From NCBI GenBank assembly GCA_001804805.1, contig MHBH01000032.1, forward strand, positions 167,797 through 231,796: 64,000 nucleotides of DNA, in the 5' to 3' direction. The position numbers and the translations under genes were made by a program. Under the pieces are notes generated by a model. The model had not been told where the DNA came from. It ran no database searches and saw only the letters and a program-made list of their open reading frames with translations. This document shows, one piece after another, positions 43,104 through 52,600 of the stretch; position 1 is the first letter of the stretch; each line of letters begins with the position of its first letter. This DNA is from Lentisphaerae bacterium GWF2_49_21 (GTDB taxonomy: Bacteria; Verrucomicrobiota; Lentisphaeria; Victivallales; GWF2-50-93).

Positions 43104-43646
43104 TCAATAGTCGTCAATGTCCTTCCAGAATTCCGTAACGAACATCTCCTTGAACTTCCCGTCGATCTCCTTCGTAGACATTTTTGCCAGCACTCCGGGG
43201 GTGAAAGACGACAACTGGTCCACGGAAGGCGTAAGTCTCATCCTGTCCTCTTTTTCAAGAAGCACGTCCAGTTCGACTAATAGAGATACGACCGGACGGT
43301 CCTTGTACTCATCAAATGCCGCATATATGGGATGCTTGGCGTCTTTTGTCGAACTCGGCGGCTTGAGAAGCGACAATGTCGCCATGACAATATTCTCATT
43401 TGGAATGTCCGGATCGAATCCTTTCGCCTGAACGGTCTCCTTGACCTGCCCTACATACTGTGCAACCCGCTGTGCTATCTCTATTTTCAACCTTGTCACC
43501 TGGGCCGACTTCCTCTCCTGCTCGGCGGAGCGGGCGCTCAATTCGGTATATGAAAATGAAAAAAATCCGACGGCAACCGTGGACAGCAACCATAATCCGA
43601 GGTTGGAATTAAGGAACTTCATGATGCGAGATTTCTTGTTCTCCAT
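43104..43646 (-). CDS. Hypothetical membrane-anchored protein
   Basis: The 180-residue protein has one N-terminal membrane segment (about residues 16-33, LGLWLLSTVAVGFFSF) followed by a charged helical region (ARSAEQERKSAQVTRLKIEIAQRVAQYV) and a mixed domain facing the periplasm. I do not recognise a family. AGAGAATATGGAGAA near the start offers a plausible ribosome site. It stands alone between repeats. Confidence 0.65.
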   Translation of the reverse strand: MENKKSRIMKFLNSNLGLWLLSTVAVGFFSFSYTELSARSAEQERKSAQVTRLKIEIAQRVAQYVGQVKETVQAKGFDPDIPNENIVMATLSLLKPPSSTKDAKHPIYAAFDEYKDRPVVSLLVELDVLLEKEDRMRLTPSVDQLSSFTPGVLAKMSTKEIDGKFKEMFVTEFWKDIDDY

Positions 43647-44070
43647 ATTCTCTCCATTTGTCGGGAATTCAGGGCGGTAACAGGCGCTCTTTCCGGCAGG
43701 ATTTACCGGGGAGGCCTATGTTGTCCGCCACAGGTCGCGTTCGTTTTGAAATATACCATCCGTGGAACGGTATTAAAGAGTGGAGGCTTATTTAAATTGA
43801 TAATATGAGGGGAGTGTGCTGCGGCCCCGCATGCTAGCAAATTCCAAGTTCCAAATCCGCCATGGGCGGACAAGTTCCAAGCAAATTCCAAGTTTAAAAT
43901 TACAAACTGTCTCCAAAACCAGGGACAATTCAAAGGTTTGGAAATTTCTTTGTTTTAATACTGGAACTTGTCTGGAATTTGGAAGTTTGGAACTTGGAGC
44001 TTTTAAATCTTTTTACAGGCGAGACGCCTGTGCTACATTCTTTAAGAATTGCCGGCGGGATCTGGCTTTG
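43647..44070. other. Intergenic region with decayed repeats
   Basis: The right half consists of 'AATTCCAAGTTCCAAAT' type text, a short TCCGCCATGGGCGGA palindrome (about 43856-43870), and from 44018 a GCGAGACGCCTGTGCTACATT hairpin repeat related to 4591-4650. No gene is supported. Confidence 0.45.
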
Positions 44071-44406
44071 CTAAGATGCTACGCCAAGACAAGTGCCAGC
44101 GCTCCAACCTTTCAGATCGGTCCTGGTCCCGATGAGGATGGATGAAAGATCGGCAAGCCGGAATCCTTTGACTGTGGGAAAGAACCAGAAACCCGTTGTC
44201 TGCTCCAGCTTCTCATCGTCCAGGATTACTCGGTCCAACGCCAGCATCGGGGCTGCAAACACACCTGTCATAACGGCGATGGAGACAGGGATGGCTGTTA
44301 TTATAAACGTTTTTTTCCTTATGATCAAGTAAATCCCCGAGATGGCTGCAATCACCGCGATGAAAGCAGGAATTCCCGGGACATATATTGGAAACGTATA
44401 AATCAT
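44071..44406 (-). CDS. Hypothetical two-helix membrane protein with a repeat-derived C-terminus
   Basis: The 111-residue protein has two hydrophobic segments (about 10-28 and 34-56) and a soluble tail (VILDDEKLEQTTGFWFFPTVKGFRLADLSS). The last dozen residues (GWSAGTCLGVAS) are encoded by the dispersed repeat at 44045-44115, which is related to the one at 4620-4650. The original end has therefore probably been replaced. It is the last gene of a three-gene operon (15 bp after its neighbour). I know no function. Confidence 0.6.
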   Translation of the reverse strand: MIYTFPIYVPGIPAFIAVIAAISGIYLIIRKKTFIITAIPVSIAVMTGVFAAPMLALDRVILDDEKLEQTTGFWFFPTVKGFRLADLSSILIGTRTDLKGWSAGTCLGVAS

Positions 44407-44421
44407 TTTTCTGCTTCCGTT

Positions 44422-44940
44422 TTACAGTTTGATCTTGCCGGTTTGGAGCTGGTTCAAGACCTCGCCGAGAACAGTTCCTGAAGCGGCTTTGTTTGCCATG
44501 AAGAATTTTCCATCCACTTTCTGGTAAAGCTGGGCGACAAAACCGCCCGGTTTCCTTATTACCAGCATTGTGTCTCCTTCGAAAATAATTTCGGCCAGGA
44601 CGATATGGTTTTCATAGAAATATTTACCCATCAGCTTTTTGAATTCTTCCGGGCCTGTATTCTCCTGGAGCTTGGTCAAGCTCCCTACGGTTTTCGCCGG
44701 ATTGGTGGACAGCTTTGAAGCCTCTTGGATATTGCCCTTTGCAAGAAAGTCGAAATACATGAAGAAACAAGCCATGACGCTTTCCTGGCCGCCCTTGTCC
44801 CTGTCAGTTTCCTTGATCTCATGGTTTATCATGGTGCAGTCCAGCTTGAACTCCTTCCCGTTCACGGTCACGACCAGCTCTTTGGCCTGTACCATCGCAG
44901 ATACAAGTGCGATTGCCAGGCATATCGTGATCTTCCCCAT
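44422..44940 (-). CDS. Hypothetical exported protein
   Basis: The 172-residue protein begins with a signal peptide (GKITICLAIALVSAMVQA, cut near residue 19). The mature part is a mixed alpha/beta domain with FFMYFDFLAKGNIQEASKLS and LVIRKPGGFVAQLYQKVDGKFF, reminiscent of small NTF2/SnoaL-like folds, but I would not assign it. It sits one base after the lipoprotein gene stop and 15 bp before the two-helix membrane protein gene, so all three are co-transcribed. Confidence 0.65.
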   Translation of the reverse strand: MGKITICLAIALVSAMVQAKELVVTVNGKEFKLDCTMINHEIKETDRDKGGQESVMACFFMYFDFLAKGNIQEASKLSTNPAKTVGSLTKLQENTGPEEFKKLMGKYFYENHIVLAEIIFEGDTMLVIRKPGGFVAQLYQKVDGKFFMANKAASGTVLGEVLNQLQTGKIKL

Positions 44941-44941
44941 C

Positions 44942-45331
44942 TTACCGCTCCTTTACTTTCTCTGAATGATCTTTCCCATCTCTGGTATATTCGAGAATTG
45001 TCCCTTCCGGGACTCCCAGTTTTATTAATCCCGACTTTAAAATGGGCAGTCCTCTTTTAAAATCAGTCAAGTCAACATCAATCCCTATCCATTCAATAGT
45101 TCTTTTGCCGTCCTTGTCCTGATCCGACATCTGGGTTCCGCCGCCGGCAACCTCTCCGACCTTCTCTTTTTTAAGTATTGCGTCAAGCGGGTCTTCATAT
45201 TTTGCGCCTCTCTCAAGAGGCATTATCTGCTCTGGTATTTTAACAAAAACAAATTGTATGTCTGGAGCTTTCTGATTAGAGCATCCAAGGATTCCAATGG
45301 CGCACACAATTATATATATGAGATTTTTCAT
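44942..45331 (-). CDS. Small hypothetical lipoprotein
   Basis: The 129-residue protein has a lipoprotein signal peptide ending in AIGILGC (Cys about 17). The mature part contains IQFVFVKIPEQIMP, a segment DQDKDGKRTIEWIGIDVDL and a short C-terminal domain of unknown type. It is the first gene of the three-gene envelope operon ending at 44071. Confidence 0.65.
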   Translation of the reverse strand: MKNLIYIIVCAIGILGCSNQKAPDIQFVFVKIPEQIMPLERGAKYEDPLDAILKKEKVGEVAGGGTQMSDQDKDGKRTIEWIGIDVDLTDFKRGLPILKSGLIKLGVPEGTILEYTRDGKDHSEKVKER

Positions 45332-45423
45332 TTGTCCTATCGAACGTCTAGCATCGGGCGGAGCAAGGCTGCCAGAACCCTTTTATTTTTATGTCTGTAA
45401 ATTTTCCACCCTCGAAAGATATG

Positions 45424-45990
45424 TCAGTTGATATTTTCCACCTTATGCATAATTGCATTGAAACAGCATGTGCATAGTCCATGTGAAATCTTGGGGGGAT
45501 GTTCCATCTCCAGTAATTTAAGGCGGTTTATTGCCGGTTCTATCTCTTCCCAGACATTTTCCTGTATTTCAATTTTCTTGCACATGCTGCACATCTTTAT
45601 CATGTCATTGGAGCGCTCAATGCCGTTTCTGAGAAGGTCTACCGATCCCCTGGATTCAGTCTTGATGATCTGGCTCCAAAACTCAATGCAGTTGTTTTCG
45701 ATGGGGAAGACAATAAGCTGCAAGTATCTCCTTGTGCCCGGGGAATCACAGCGGAACAGCAGTTTGACCTTGCGTTTCCTGTCCCGTACAGCTTTTAAAA
45801 CAGTCTGGTATAAATGTGTTGTTTCCGGTCCGCTGACAAAATCCCACAATGGCCTGCCTATGACATTCCTGGAGCTTGTGTTGTCCAATCCATTGTTTTC
45901 ATCTGCAAATTTCTGCCAGTTGTCGCTGACCATGTAAATGATGTCATTGTTGTCTATCTTGTATATATATGTCTCGTATTGCTTCTTCAT
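45424..45990 (-). CDS. PAS-domain protein with C-terminal CxxC/CxxC motif
   Basis: The 188-residue protein has one PAS-like sensor domain (IDNNDIIYMVSDNWQKFADEN ... VIGRPLWDFVSGPETTHLYQTVLKAVR), and ends with MCSMCKKIEIQENVWEEIEPAI ... ISHGLCTCCFNAI. That ending is the same type of probable metal-binding motif as in the protein at 6968. There is no kinase, GGDEF or DNA-binding part, so it may pass a signal by protein contact. It is likely cytoplasmic. Ligand unknown. Confidence 0.85.
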   Translation of the reverse strand: MKKQYETYIYKIDNNDIIYMVSDNWQKFADENNGLDNTSSRNVIGRPLWDFVSGPETTHLYQTVLKAVRDRKRKVKLLFRCDSPGTRRYLQLIVFPIENNCIEFWSQIIKTESRGSVDLLRNGIERSNDMIKMCSMCKKIEIQENVWEEIEPAINRLKLLEMEHPPKISHGLCTCCFNAIMHKVENIN

Positions 45991-46264
45991 GTTTCAGGCG
46001 TCCTCGTTATAATGCTGAATTCCGCTTCTGCCGGGCATATGCATGTCACCCGGCTAAGCAGTTCTAAAATAGAACATGCACGGTTGTAAAGTCAAGGAAT
46101 CAGCCTCAGGAGCGGAAACCGCCGCTGCCGGGTAGCAAATATGGCTGGATTGCCTGAAATCCGGTAATGTTCCGGACTCGGGGCCAGTGCTTGATTTATC
46201 ATTCTCTTCGGTTAACTTATCGCGGAATATTTGTAGTCTACAATAATAAACAGGAGGTTTTGAA

Positions 46265-46504
46265 GTGAAGAAGAGAAGGGTGAATGTTTTAGCTGTCGCA
46301 GTCATTTCTGCAATTGCAATAGGAGTTCTCAGTCTTATGGGCGGCTGCAAAGGCAGGGAAATTGTATTGGACAGGCCAATGATCCCCCCGCCATCAGCCC
46401 AGGATCCTTCCAGGGAGCCAGTGGTGGCCCAGCCTGTATTGCTTCCTGCTCCTGCAGTGAAAGCCCCGGCTCCCGTCGCTGTCCCGGCAACAGTCCCTAA
46501 ATAA
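46265..46504 (+). CDS. Small proline-rich lipoprotein
   Basis: The 79-residue protein starts with GTG; a perfect AGGAGG (46252-46257) lies seven bases upstream. A lipoprotein signal peptide ends in LMGGC (Cys about 28). The mature 50 residues are almost only Pro, Ala and Val (PSAQDP, PAPAVKAPAPVAVPATVP), typical of a surface spacer or of a cell-wall-spanning linker. A strong shared terminator follows. Confidence 0.7.
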   Translation: MKKRRVNVLAVAVISAIAIGVLSLMGGCKGREIVLDRPMIPPPSAQDPSREPVVAQPVLLPAPAVKAPAPVAVPATVPK

Positions 46505-46509
46505 TATTG

Positions 46510-46546
46510 ATAATGCAGCGCAGGCGGGATGCCTGCGCTGCATTAT
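46510..46546. terminator. Bidirectional terminator between convergent genes
   Basis: A perfect 16-bp stem (46510-46525 and 46531-46546) with a 5-base loop lies between the small lipoprotein gene and the convergent AraC-type gene, whose stop codon it overlaps. T-rich bases flank both sides. Confidence 0.9.
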
Positions 46547-47454
46547 TTCTTCCGGCAGGACATAGGCGTCATTCCGAAGGTCTTCTTGAATATCCTGTTG
46601 AAGTAGCTGACATCATCATATCCGAGTTCGAGGGATATCTCCTTTATCTGCCTTGACGTGCCTTCGACTTCGCGGCGGGCGATCTTCAAACGTTTATCCT
46701 GGATGTATTTGCCTAATGGAACTCCGTATTTCCTGGTGAAGATCCTGTTGGCATGCCGGGCGCTGAGTCCGCAGCATGTTGCGATTTCGTCAAGACTTAA
46801 GTTCCGAGATATGTTCTCGTCGATGTATGAGTTGATGATACGAATGGCAAGCTCTGAATCGTTCCTGTAGACAGGATAGTCTTCTGCGAAGAACGGAAAG
46901 TATTCCCTTATGAAGCACAAGAGCAGATCCTTGATGAGAAGTGAAAGCCTCTGCGCCTTCAATGCGTGGGCCGAACCGAGTTCCTCAAGCAGGTCCACGT
47001 GGACTTTCTTCAGCTCCGGTGTTCCAGGAAAATAAAATCCTTTCTTTTCAATCTCCTTGTTCAGCCTCTGGATGGGCCATGATGACTCCCTGAAGCATTC
47101 GGCCTCGAAAAGGAATCCCTGTATTACTGACGGAGGATTAAGGCATGTCCTGCGGTGAGGTTGTCCTGCTGGGATGAACACCCAGTCATTCAGCTTTGCG
47201 TCGTTCTCGACGATCTTGTCATTGATCCTGTATTCCATCTTCCCAAGGTTCATCATGGAAAGCTCGTAGAATGTCTCGTGGGTGTGGATTCCTGTTGTCT
47301 TGACGGCGGGATCGAAGGTTTCATGGAAGAGGCTTGTCTTGAATTCCCAGTGGCCGATGCGCAGGCGATCTCCCTCCTTCAGCGCGTCGGAGCAGATGCC
47401 GTTGCGCTCTCGGCAGGATTCCATGGTCATTTTCAAGGAATGTTTATTTTTCAT
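46543..47454 (-). CDS. AraC-family transcriptional regulator
   Basis: The 303-residue protein has an N-terminal cupin-type sensor domain (THETFYELSMMNLGKMEYRI ... WVFIPAGQPHRRT) and a C-terminal double helix-turn-helix: SLDEIATCCGLSARHANRIFTRKYGVPLGKYIQ and the signature IKEISLELGYDDVSYFNRIFKKTFGMTPMSCRK. Such regulators activate sugar-use genes. It is divergent from the sialidase-like gene and the gap between them carries repeated ATGACCGGAAA boxes, so it probably controls that gene. Confidence 0.93.
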   Translation of the reverse strand: MKNKHSLKMTMESCRERNGICSDALKEGDRLRIGHWEFKTSLFHETFDPAVKTTGIHTHETFYELSMMNLGKMEYRINDKIVENDAKLNDWVFIPAGQPHRRTCLNPPSVIQGFLFEAECFRESSWPIQRLNKEIEKKGFYFPGTPELKKVHVDLLEELGSAHALKAQRLSLLIKDLLLCFIREYFPFFAEDYPVYRNDSELAIRIINSYIDENISRNLSLDEIATCCGLSARHANRIFTRKYGVPLGKYIQDKRLKIARREVEGTSRQIKEISLELGYDDVSYFNRIFKKTFGMTPMSCRKK

Positions 47455-47572
47455 GATTCAGTTTTGTCATTTGCAGGCTGTCCAGATTATCTCATTCTTG
47501 TTTGCGCCCTTGCCATATAAAATACCATTCTGGGAGATAAAGTAAATAGCTGGTGTCCGGATAGTGCAATAT

Positions 47573-47630
47573 ATGACCGGAAAGTCCTATGGACTCATTT
47601 TCTGGCCGGTAGTAGGTTTATGACCGGAAA
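47573..47630. promoter_or_regulatory. Pair of 11-bp direct repeats in the AraC/sialidase divergent region
   Basis: ATGACCGGAAA occurs exactly at 47573-47583 and 47620-47630, 47 bp apart, with a related CTGGCCGGT between them (47602-47610). AraC-type activators often bind such direct repeats. The placement 54-110 bp before the sialidase-like gene fits activator sites. Confidence 0.5.
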
Positions 47631-47683
47631 CGGAAAGGAATGTCACGATTTCAAATTAAGCAGTAAAAATAAAGGATCATAAT

Positions 47684-49558
47684 ATGAGTTCACAGTTTAA
47701 GATGAAAGCGGAGTCATGCCCCAGTACCCCTGATACTCGGCACATCAGCCATGGCTGGGAGATTCCCACTGACAGCTACAGCGACCAGCCTTACATTGTT
47801 CAGACAGATGACGGTGCCTGGCTGTGCTGTGTGACTACGGGCCCAGGACATGAAGGAGTCGAAGGGCAGCATGTCGCCACTATGCGCAGCAGCGACTGTG
47901 GCAGGACCTGGGCCGAGCCTGTGCCGGTCGAACCGGGCGACAAACGCGAGAACTCCTATGCCGTGATGTTTAAAGCTCCGTCCGGCAGGATCTTTATCTT
48001 CTACAACCACAACACCGACAATGTCCGGGAGTTGAAGTGCCACAATGGACGCGATACGTTCAAGCGCGTCGACAGCCTGGGGCATTTTGTTTTCAAATAC
48101 AGCGACGACCACGGATGCAGCTGGTCCGCGCAACGCTATGACATCCCGTTCCGCCTATTCAAATGTGACCGCGAGAATGTCTACGGCGGCAAGCTCTGCT
48201 TCTTCTGGAACGTCGGCAAACCGTTCGAGCTGAAAGGCAAGATATATGTCTCACTTCACAAGGTCGGAAAAATGGGCACTGGGTTTTTCGCCCAGTCCGA
48301 AGGAGTCCTGCTGTGCAGCGACAACCTCCTCTCGGAATCCAATCCGTCCATGGCGCGCTGGGAGACACTGCCGGACGGCGACATCGGACTGCGGATCCCG
48401 CCCGGAGGCGGGCCGATCAGCGAGGAGCAGAGCTACTGTGTGCTCAGCGACGGCTCCATCTACTGTGTGTATCGCAGCATTGACGGATATCCGGTGGAGA
48501 GCTACAGCCGTGACGGCGGCCACACCTGGTCGGCTCCACGCTACAAATGTTTTGCCGACGGACGGCCCATGAAGCATCCGCGTGCCGCGAACTTCGCATG
48601 GCGCTGCAGCAATGGACGCTATCTCTACTGGTTCCACAATCATGGAGGTGCTGTCTTGCAATCACAGGCGGGTGTCGCCGAGGGCGGCGCCTATGAGGAC
48701 CGCAATCCCGTTTGGCTCAGCGCAGGCATTGAGGTGGATACGCAGGCCGGCCGTGAAATCGCCTGGTCCGAACCGGAAATCGTGCTGTACGATCATGATC
48801 CGGTCATCCGCATGAGCTATCCCGATCTGGTGGAGCAGGACGGAAAGTATTACCTGACCGAGACGCAGAAGGATATTGCACGGGTTCATGAGATTCCTGC
48901 TGGATTACTCGACGAAATGTGGGAGACGCTTGCTGAAATCCTCGGACAAAAAAAACACTCCACTCCTGTAAGTACGGAAAAGTGCCTGATCAACCTGCCA
49001 TCCAAGATGGGTGACGGCATTCCCGCAGCCGTGCCATTGCCGCCGATTCCTCATTTCCGTGTTCGAGACCATAGTGCTGCCGACTACCACGGCAAGGACA
49101 CAGGTGAAGGAATGTCTCTCGAGATTTGTGTAGCTCTTCCTAATCTTGAACACGGACGGATACTGCTTGATAATCGTGACGCAGCAGGACGTGGCTTCTG
49201 CCTGCGTACTGCCGCCAGCGGCGCCCTCGAACTGACGCTCAACGACGGACAGACTGAAAATCGTTGGACAAGTGATCCCGTATTGAAAGCCGGACAGCGG
49301 CAGCATGTGGTTGTAAATATAGATGGAGGTCCGCGCCTGATCGTCTTCATCATTGACGGGCGCATGTGCGACGGTGGAGATGCCAGGCAGTTTGGCTGGG
49401 GTCGTTTCAGTCCATACCTGCGCCACGTCAATGCCAGTTGCGAACTTCGCATCTCGCCACAGGTCGACACGTTGCGTCTATACGCCCGGACTTTACGTAC
49501 TGCGGAAGCCATCCGGCACTCCATTCCATACTACAGGAAATTGGAAAATAAGTTTTAG
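47684..49558 (+). CDS. Sialidase-like (BNR/Asp-box) protein with C-terminal LamG-like domain
   Basis: The 624-residue protein carries Asp-box motifs of six-bladed propeller sialidases: SSDCGRTW (about 70), SDDHGCSW (about 140), and SRDGGHTW (about 280), and a central SYPDLVEQDGKYYLTETQ region. From about residue 440 a second domain resembles a concanavalin-like LamG fold (SLEICVALPNLEHGRILLDNRD). It has no signal peptide that I can see. Members of this branch are often exo-acting hydrolases of unknown substrate, not necessarily sialic acid. An AAAGGA lies seven bases before the ATG. It is divergent from the AraC gene. The substrate is not determined. Confidence 0.8.
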   Translation: MSSQFKMKAESCPSTPDTRHISHGWEIPTDSYSDQPYIVQTDDGAWLCCVTTGPGHEGVEGQHVATMRSSDCGRTWAEPVPVEPGDKRENSYAVMFKAPSGRIFIFYNHNTDNVRELKCHNGRDTFKRVDSLGHFVFKYSDDHGCSWSAQRYDIPFRLFKCDRENVYGGKLCFFWNVGKPFELKGKIYVSLHKVGKMGTGFFAQSEGVLLCSDNLLSESNPSMARWETLPDGDIGLRIPPGGGPISEEQSYCVLSDGSIYCVYRSIDGYPVESYSRDGGHTWSAPRYKCFADGRPMKHPRAANFAWRCSNGRYLYWFHNHGGAVLQSQAGVAEGGAYEDRNPVWLSAGIEVDTQAGREIAWSEPEIVLYDHDPVIRMSYPDLVEQDGKYYLTETQKDIARVHEIPAGLLDEMWETLAEILGQKKHSTPVSTEKCLINLPSKMGDGIPAAVPLPPIPHFRVRDHSAADYHGKDTGEGMSLEICVALPNLEHGRILLDNRDAAGRGFCLRTAASGALELTLNDGQTENRWTSDPVLKAGQRQHVVVNIDGGPRLIVFIIDGRMCDGGDARQFGWGRFSPYLRHVNASCELRISPQVDTLRLYARTLRTAEAIRHSIPYYRKLENKF

Positions 49559-49620
49559 GTCATTCGATGTTGGAAGTTTCCGCCGCGGCGGATTGAATGT
49601 TCGATGTTCATCCCCTCTGA

Positions 49621-52600
49621 TCAGCGCTTTATCTCATACGCGAAGCATGGTGTTTCAAGGCCCAGGGTGTCTACCTTGAACTTTACAGTGCCGTCCGGGG
49701 AGATCTGGGATTTTATCTCGCCGATCTGTTTGCCCGTGCTATCTATGCCCCATATCTTCGGCTGCGAGCCAGCTGGCATCTTCAGGCTGATCTCAGCTTC
49801 GCCTTTTCTTGCAAGATGCGGCATTGAACCCCAGGTCAGCAGGAGTTTCATCTTTTTGCTGTCGAACTTTATCTTGCTGTTCATGACATCCGTCAGGTGC
49901 AGTATAAGTATCCTGGAGGAATCCTTCAGGTCTTTGCCGTCTATGGAGGTTGCGCAGATGACTGCGGGCTTGCCCATGTTCTCCGCCGACATGAACAGGC
50001 CTTTGATTTCTCCCTTGTCGCCGATCACCAATGCTTCGCTTCTCGGAGTTATGACCTTGAAAGTCCCTGCGGACTTGTCGATCTCAATCTCTCCGGTCGA
50101 GCTTCTTGCAAATCCTTTTTCGATGTCGATTGCGCCTTTCTTCAGATCGCATGACGTCCTGATCTTCTCCGCAGCTTCATCCTCGACGCCTTTTTCAGCT
50201 GATACCTTGAAGACTGGGGCGGGGAGCTTGAGTTCCTGGTTTTCCATCGAGAGGACTGCGGTGCATCCTGCCGGGAGTTTTACGTTTCCGTTGTCGACTA
50301 TGGTTCCGGCCTGGCCTACGAATCCGAGCTGCTGTGCAAGCTTGGGATAGTTTGCCGGGGCCTTTGGATCGTCCATGTGCTTCGATGAGATTACTACTGG
50401 GAACGATATGTCCGAAGGCTTGACATCGCCGCGCAGGAAGAGGAGAATTCCAATCCTGTCGGAAAGAAGATTGATCGGATCAGTGCCGACGTCGAAATAG
50501 TTTGATGCGACATCCTTGGTGATGGAATCCTTGGCATGTGCGTAGGCGAACCTGTAGAGGCCGTCCCAGTCCTGCAGTGCGGCCAGTGCGCCGGTGATAG
50601 GGCCGCTCTCGCCCCTGTACATTCCTGGATTTGCCCAGTTGAACTCCGTTATCATGAAAGGCTTCCCGAACAGCCTCGACGGTATCATTCCGCCGGGCGT
50701 CGAAAGGAAACCCGACACTGTGCTCGTGTTCTTGAGTCCGGACGGGAGGCTCCATTTCTTCACCGGGAAGGAAGGATGGTCCCAGTAGAAATGATTGTCC
50801 ACATAGTCGTATTGCTGGCGCATCAGCGACATCGGGACGTTGTTCCACATGTTCTGGTCGGATAAGAGGGCCTTCGTGCCGATGGAGTTAAGGAATTCAC
50901 GCATCCTGGCGAATGATTTGTCGTTGGTCTCTACGAGGAATTTCTTCATCAGAGCGTTCTTGGTCACGGTGTCCGAGGACTCGAGCCCCTTCTCCTTCAG
51001 CCATGCGGCAAACTTGTCCTCATAGATCTTCTTGATTTCCGGCGTGGCGTCCCAGCAGGACATTATGGTGTTCTCGTTCACGAGGCTTATTGTGATGAGG
51101 GCGGGATCGTCCTTCCATTTCATTCCGGTATACGGATTGACGTGTTCGAGGAGGTTTCGGGAGAAATCCTCCCAGTTCTTCCTGGCGGATTCGAGGACCG
51201 GCACGACGGCCTTGAACTCGGTATGTTCGCTGATCGGCCCCTTCAATTCAGGGATTTCACCGGCCTTCAGCCTTCTGGATATATATAGATCTATTGTAAT
51301 GTATAAGCCGCGTTTCTTCAGCGCGCTGAAAAGATATTCAAGCTTGTCCAGGGATTCGGGATCGAGCTCGGTAGTGGTATTCTTGTTCTTTGCGGCAAGC
51401 TCGTTGTCGAAATGGTGGAAGCGGACCGTATTGTATCCGCATGCGGCCAGCCTGTCCGCCAGCTTGTCGCTTGTCTCCTTGTCGAGATAGTTCGCCGTGA
51501 AGCAGAGGTTCACGCCGTAGAACCTTGCCGGCACTCCTGTGCGGTTCTCGAAGACAAGCTTCCCGTCCGCGACTTTCAACATGCCATATTTTCCAGCCGG
51601 TGTATCAAGAATGAAGGAGAAGTCGAGAGCCGAACCTTTCACCACGTCCTTGGAGAACTCGAACGGTTTCCATTCTTTTGAAGGGACGATATAGAATGGG
51701 GCGGCGACGCTTGTCGGCAGTTCATCATTCGAGCCGGAGACTGCGGCTATCATCCATACGCCGGTCCCTGCGCTTTCAAATTTAATATTCGTGATCGGCT
51801 TCGCCTCAAGATCGAAAGAGGAGAGGAATAGGCCGACATATGAACTCTTGTTCTCGCCAGTCCACGCAACCTGTCCCTTGGAAACCGAGGTCGGGCTCCA
51901 CCAGTCGCCTGCATGCTCCTTGGCTTTGACAGGAAAAATGGAGTTCGTACCGTCCTTGTATGTCACGATTATCTTGCCGAACTCGACCTTGTCCTGCGGG
52001 GCCCAGGCGATGGCATGGAGGATACAGAGCTGCTTATATGTTTCACCGCCGACTGCGGTCTCAGCGGACTTCGGAAAATATTCGCGCTGCGGACCGGCAA
52101 GCACTATGCACGATTTCCCGTCATTTGATTTCGGATCGATTATTTCGAAGCTTGCACCGCCGATCCTCTTGAGGCCTGGAACCATCATCCTCAGATCATT
52201 CTCCGGGCCCTGGTCGGTCCAACCGCCCTTCCTGTCGCCATCGACTTCGTCGGTGAATCCCATGTTCACCGCGGACTTGATTGAAATGGGAGCGGTCTTA
52301 TAAGGCTCCGATGAGATCTTCAGGGATATTTTAGGTTCGGCGCCTTCATTTGCCGCAGATGAGAACCTTACTCTGACGGTATAGCTTTCCATACCGAACT
52401 TCCTGTTGTCCTGCACAAGTATTCCGCCGTCACCCTCGATCGTAAACTTGGAATTCGGGCATGAGAGCGAGAACTTGCCGAACTTCTCCTTTGACACGAC
52501 CTGTACCTTGTCCAGGAATTCCGGAGGCAGGATCAGCTTGTCAGTTCCTATCTCGACCTTCCTTCCGGAATAGAATTCAACAGGAAGCGAGAACTGCAGG

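Noticed and set aside
46054..46350. 98-codon minus-strand frame across the small lipoprotein gene
   Set aside because: The plus-strand lipoprotein has a perfect ribosome site and lipobox; the antisense frame has neither.
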